Origin: Candidatus Woesearchaeota archaeon
GTDB lineage: Archaea; Nanobdellota; Nanobdellia; Woesearchaeales; GW2011-AR15
DNA: 7,159 bases
Direction: 5' to 3'
Assembly: GCA_023701075.1 (NCBI GenBank)
Contig: JAMPXQ010000070.1
Coordinates: 1 to 7,159, forward strand
Shown: positions 5,502 through 7,159 of the stretch, piece by piece
Numbering within the stretch: the first letter of the stretch is position 1
Layout: each line of letters opens with the position of its first letter
Notes under the pieces: generated by a model
Database searches by the model: none
Told to the model about the DNA's origin: nothing
The model's input: only the letters and a program-made list of their open reading frames with translations
Made by a program: the position numbers and the translations under genes

Positions 5502-6632
5502 ATGTCATATCTAAGAAAATTAGGCTATAAGCTAGGAAAGATGCAGAGCGACAGGCCATGGCTGTTTGTCATGCTTGCGATAATCATAACCTTGGCAACA
5601 ATCCCCGGGATCCCGATGCTCCTGAATAATGTAGAACCAAGCCTTGAGAAAGCTCTTCCTCAGGACATACCTGAAGTGAAGCTCATGAATGACATGAGGT
5701 CTGAATATGGAGCAGACATGCTATACATGGTGCTCTTAAATGACCAGGCAGACCTTGACTTGACTGACCCTTCAAGCATCAGGTACATAGATTCAATGGT
5801 CAGCAGCCTATCAGCCCTTGAGAACATACTGGAAGTCTCATCCTTATCAACCATAGTGAAAGAAAGGAATCATGGTGTGATACCTAACAGTGAAAGAGAG
5901 ATAAGGGAAATATTGGAATCAGACCCAAGGAGCGGGTCTTATATCGACAGGGAGAGGAGCGTTGCTGTCATCCATATAAAATCTGATACAGGCGCATCAG
6001 CTAAAGTAGTGAAGAAGGTCATCGATGACATCAATTTTGCAAAAGAGATACTAGAGGCAGGCAATCCAGGGCTTAATGTGAAACTCACTGGTTTCAATGC
6101 CATAGACCAGGCGACCTTCAAGGTCATCATATCTGATTTCATGAAGATAACCCTCATCAGCTTTGCTCTCATGACGTTGTTCTTGCTCCTGCATTATCAT
6201 TTCTCCATCAAGAAAACAGTCTATAGCCTGGTGATAATGATCTTTTCTTTAATCTGGGCGCTTGGAGTCACAGGTTACGTCGGCATACCCCTAAATGTAG
6301 TCACGATGGTATCGGCAGCTATGATAATTGCTCTAGGAAGCTCATATGGGATAAACTCTGTCTATCATTTCTATGATGATTTCCTCCTGCAATATGACAA
6401 GAAAGAGGCAATCGCGAAATTCCAGGAATTCCTCATAATCGGCCTTTCAGGTTCAGCATTCGCTGAGATTGCAGGATTCTTAGCATTGCTTTTTGGGATA
6501 ATGCCAAGCATGAGGTACTTAGGGATAATCCTTGCCATAGGGATATTTTTCGCACTCTTTGTGAGTGTCGTCATACTTCCTGCACTGTTCTTTGTCATGG
6601 AACAGGAGAAGGCTGGGAAGAATGCAAGATGA
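5502..6632 (+). CDS. Half-size RND/MMPL exporter subunit, divergent partner lacking the TM4 aspartate
   Basis: This is the second RND half, 376 residues from ATG 5502. ATG 5496, which overlaps the upstream stop as ATGA, would add two residues. Layout from 5502: TM1 (about 20-40), a porter-type domain (about 43-205) ending in K-L-T-G-F-N (195-200), then five helices (about 212-231, 239-258, 263-283, 309-333, 339-365) and a short tail. At the position matching GIGVDYAIH of its neighbour it reads ALGSSYGIN (277-285), with Ser281 in place of the Asp, so it probably does not relay protons itself. The two halves align in outline but are strongly diverged, so this is an old split or duplication, not a recent copy. 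Spacing and order imply co-translation and a heterodimer or hetero-oligomer. As in the upstream half, the substrate is unknown. Confidence 0.82.
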   Translation: MSYLRKLGYKLGKMQSDRPWLFVMLAIIITLATIPGIPMLLNNVEPSLEKALPQDIPEVKLMNDMRSEYGADMLYMVLLNDQADLDLTDPSSIRYIDSMVSSLSALENILEVSSLSTIVKERNHGVIPNSEREIREILESDPRSGSYIDRERSVAVIHIKSDTGASAKVVKKVIDDINFAKEILEAGNPGLNVKLTGFNAIDQATFKVIISDFMKITLISFALMTLFLLLHYHFSIKKTVYSLVIMIFSLIWALGVTGYVGIPLNVVTMVSAAMIIALGSSYGINSVYHFYDDFLLQYDKKEAIAKFQEFLIIGLSGSAFAEIAGFLALLFGIMPSMRYLGIILAIGIFFALFVSVVILPALFFVMEQEKAGKNAR

Positions 6633-6641
6633 CCCAATTGG

Positions 6642-6656
6642 TTTTTTTCTTATCAT
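6642..6656 (+). terminator. T-tract gene end of the RND genes
   Basis: Seven T residues followed by CTTATCAT start 9 bases after the stop codon. A perfect palindrome CCAATTGG (6634-6641) directly precedes the T run. It has no loop, so it is not a normal hairpin. Confidence 0.5.
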
Positions 6657-6696
6657 CTTTCAGCCATATCCTTGATAAAGACATCTTTTCGCAAGA

Positions 6697-6704
6697 TTTA
6701 TCTA
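6697..6704 (+). promoter_or_regulatory. TATA-like box for the winged-helix regulator gene
   Basis: TTTATCTA, preceded by a purine-rich GCAAGA that could serve as a BRE, would place transcription start near 6726. This leaves a leader of only about 13 bases, which contains GGTGG (6728-6732) as a ribosome-binding site. The match to the TATA consensus is partial. Confidence 0.35.
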
Positions 6705-6738
6705 GTTTACGCAGTACAGCAGATGATGGTGGATATGG

Positions 6739-7086
6739 ATGATTGACTTCGCATGCAGGCAGTTTGACATAAATGAGATAATAAAATGCGGCCTCGGCCT
6801 CACAAAGACGGAATTTGAGATATTCACATACATGATAGAAAGAAGGAAAGAGCATACGGCACATGACCTGGCCAAGGCAAAAAGGCTGGACCTCTCTACA
6901 GTCCAAAAGGCGCTCAAGAAGCTTTCTGACATGCAGATAGCAGAGAGACGGCAGATGAACCTCTCAAACGGCGGATACATCTATTCTTATAAGATAAAAG
7001 ACAAGAGCGCAGTCATCTCCAAGATAAATCACACCATAAAAGGATGGGCTGCAAAAGTCGAAGATGAACTAGGGAAATGGGCATGA
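6739..7086 (+). CDS. Winged-helix DNA-binding regulator, TrmB/MarR-like
   Basis: This 115-residue protein is almost entirely one winged helix-turn-helix domain. LGLTKTEFEIFTYMIER (19-35) matches the first helix of TrmB-like regulators (L-G-L-T-x-x-E). T-A-H-D-L-A-K (40-46) and L-D-L-S-T-V-Q-K-A-L-K-K-L (50-62) form the two helices of the DNA-reading unit. A Q-M-N-L-S-N-G-G-Y-I-Y-S-Y stretch (72-84) fits the wing. A last helix (about 89-113) may mediate dimerisation. No sugar-binding or other effector domain follows, unlike full-length TrmB (about 340 residues). Two cysteines (C6, C17) lie before the domain. ATG 6739 is the only ATG in frame nearby and follows GGTGG by 6 bases. It has its own apparent promoter. 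A role in controlling the adjacent transport genes is plausible but unproven. Confidence 0.8.
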   Translation: MIDFACRQFDINEIIKCGLGLTKTEFEIFTYMIERRKEHTAHDLAKAKRLDLSTVQKALKKLSDMQIAERRQMNLSNGGYIYSYKIKDKSAVISKINHTIKGWAAKVEDELGKWA

Positions 7087-7123
7087 TCCTAAAATATATC
7101 AGAACTCGTCTGTGCCAGATCAT

Positions 7124-7150
7124 GGATAAAAAAATCAATTTTTGTCCTTT
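7124..7150. terminator. Hairpin-like terminator after the regulator gene
   Basis: GGATAAAAA (7124-7132) pairs with TTTTTGTCC (7139-7147) across an AATCAA loop: nine pairs including one G-T wobble, followed by TTT. It begins 38 bases after the regulator stop. Read on the other strand it is a T7 tract followed by ATCCAT, so it could serve a convergent gene entering from the right as well. Confidence 0.45.
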
Positions 7151-7159
7151 CTAAACATC

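Noticed and set aside
5990..6010. T-G-A-S-A-K stretch in the second RND half considered as a flavinylation motif
   Set aside because: It lacks the required S/D-G-A order and the acceptor Thr position, and it sits in the porter domain of a transporter, not in an FMN-binding domain.
6634..6641. CCAATTGG palindrome before the T7 tract as a terminator hairpin
   Set aside because: An 8-base perfect palindrome has no loop and cannot fold into a stable hairpin. The T-tract alone is the likelier signal.
6595..6980. - strand reading frames covering the gap and the regulator gene
   Set aside because: They overlap the well-supported winged-helix gene and the end of the second RND gene. Their sequences show no domain, and no promoter-like element precedes them.
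7135..7159. Possible C-terminal end of a convergent - strand gene (reads M-F-R-K-D-K-N then stop)
   Set aside because: Only seven codons are visible, too few to support a gene. The palindromic terminator nearby is compatible with one but proves nothing.
1..7159. CRISPR arrays, tRNA or rRNA genes, insertion sequences
   Set aside because: I found no regularly spaced repeats, no cloverleaf-like segments, no rRNA-like stretches and no transposase or terminal inverted repeats. Nearly all of the sequence is explained by protein genes.

Overview
The window most likely comes from an archaeon. Ribosome-binding sites match parts of the archaeal GGAGGTGAT consensus, AT-rich TATA-like boxes lie upstream of the apparent transcription units, and gene ends carry plain T-tracts. 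The gene content (half-size HAE3-type RND proteins, a secreted Ig-like protein with a C-terminal anchor, a TrmB-like winged-helix regulator) also fits. Codon use is rich in ATA (Ile) and AGA/AGG (Arg). The phylum cannot be fixed from this sequence. A DPANN/Woesearchaeota-like or euryarchaeal source is only a guess. Every gene seen is on the + strand.

Region 1 (1-2714) is a tightly packed redox operon whose first gene runs off the left edge. It encodes a soluble FAD/NAD(P)H oxidoreductase of the ferredoxin-reductase fold, an ApbE-type FAD:protein FMN transferase, a ferric-reductase/NOX-type membrane cytochrome b with two haem-ligand histidine pairs, and a small single-pass coiled-coil protein with a Thr/Lys/Pro-rich tail. 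The flavin domain and the haem domain are usually fused in NOX/ferric reductases but are separate genes here. Inferred electron path: cytosolic NAD(P)H to FAD to two haems to an extracytoplasmic acceptor. ApbE would flavinylate a protein that is not in this window. The membrane cytochrome has an extra seventh helix and a C-terminal coiled coil predicted to lie outside the cell, as does the coil of the next gene, so the two may pair.

Region 2 (2715-2915) is a 201-base gap with a T-tract gene end, a TATA-like box and a strong ribosome-binding site.

Region 3 (2916-6632) is an export/envelope cluster. It holds a secreted protein with three Ig-like (CARDB/NEW3-like) domains and a C-terminal membrane anchor, then two consecutive half-size RND/MMPL proteins. 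Only the first half keeps the TM4 aspartate expected for proton coupling, which suggests an asymmetric heterodimer. The gap before the first RND gene contains a T9 tract, a perfect 7-bp inverted repeat and a 12-bp tandem repeat.

Region 4 (6633-7159) has a T-tract gene end, a TATA-like box, a 115-residue winged-helix regulator and a possible terminator hairpin. The regulator may control the neighbouring transport genes, but nothing in the sequence proves this. A T-tract followed by TATCAT recurs in all three gaps that follow a gene end in regions 2-4.
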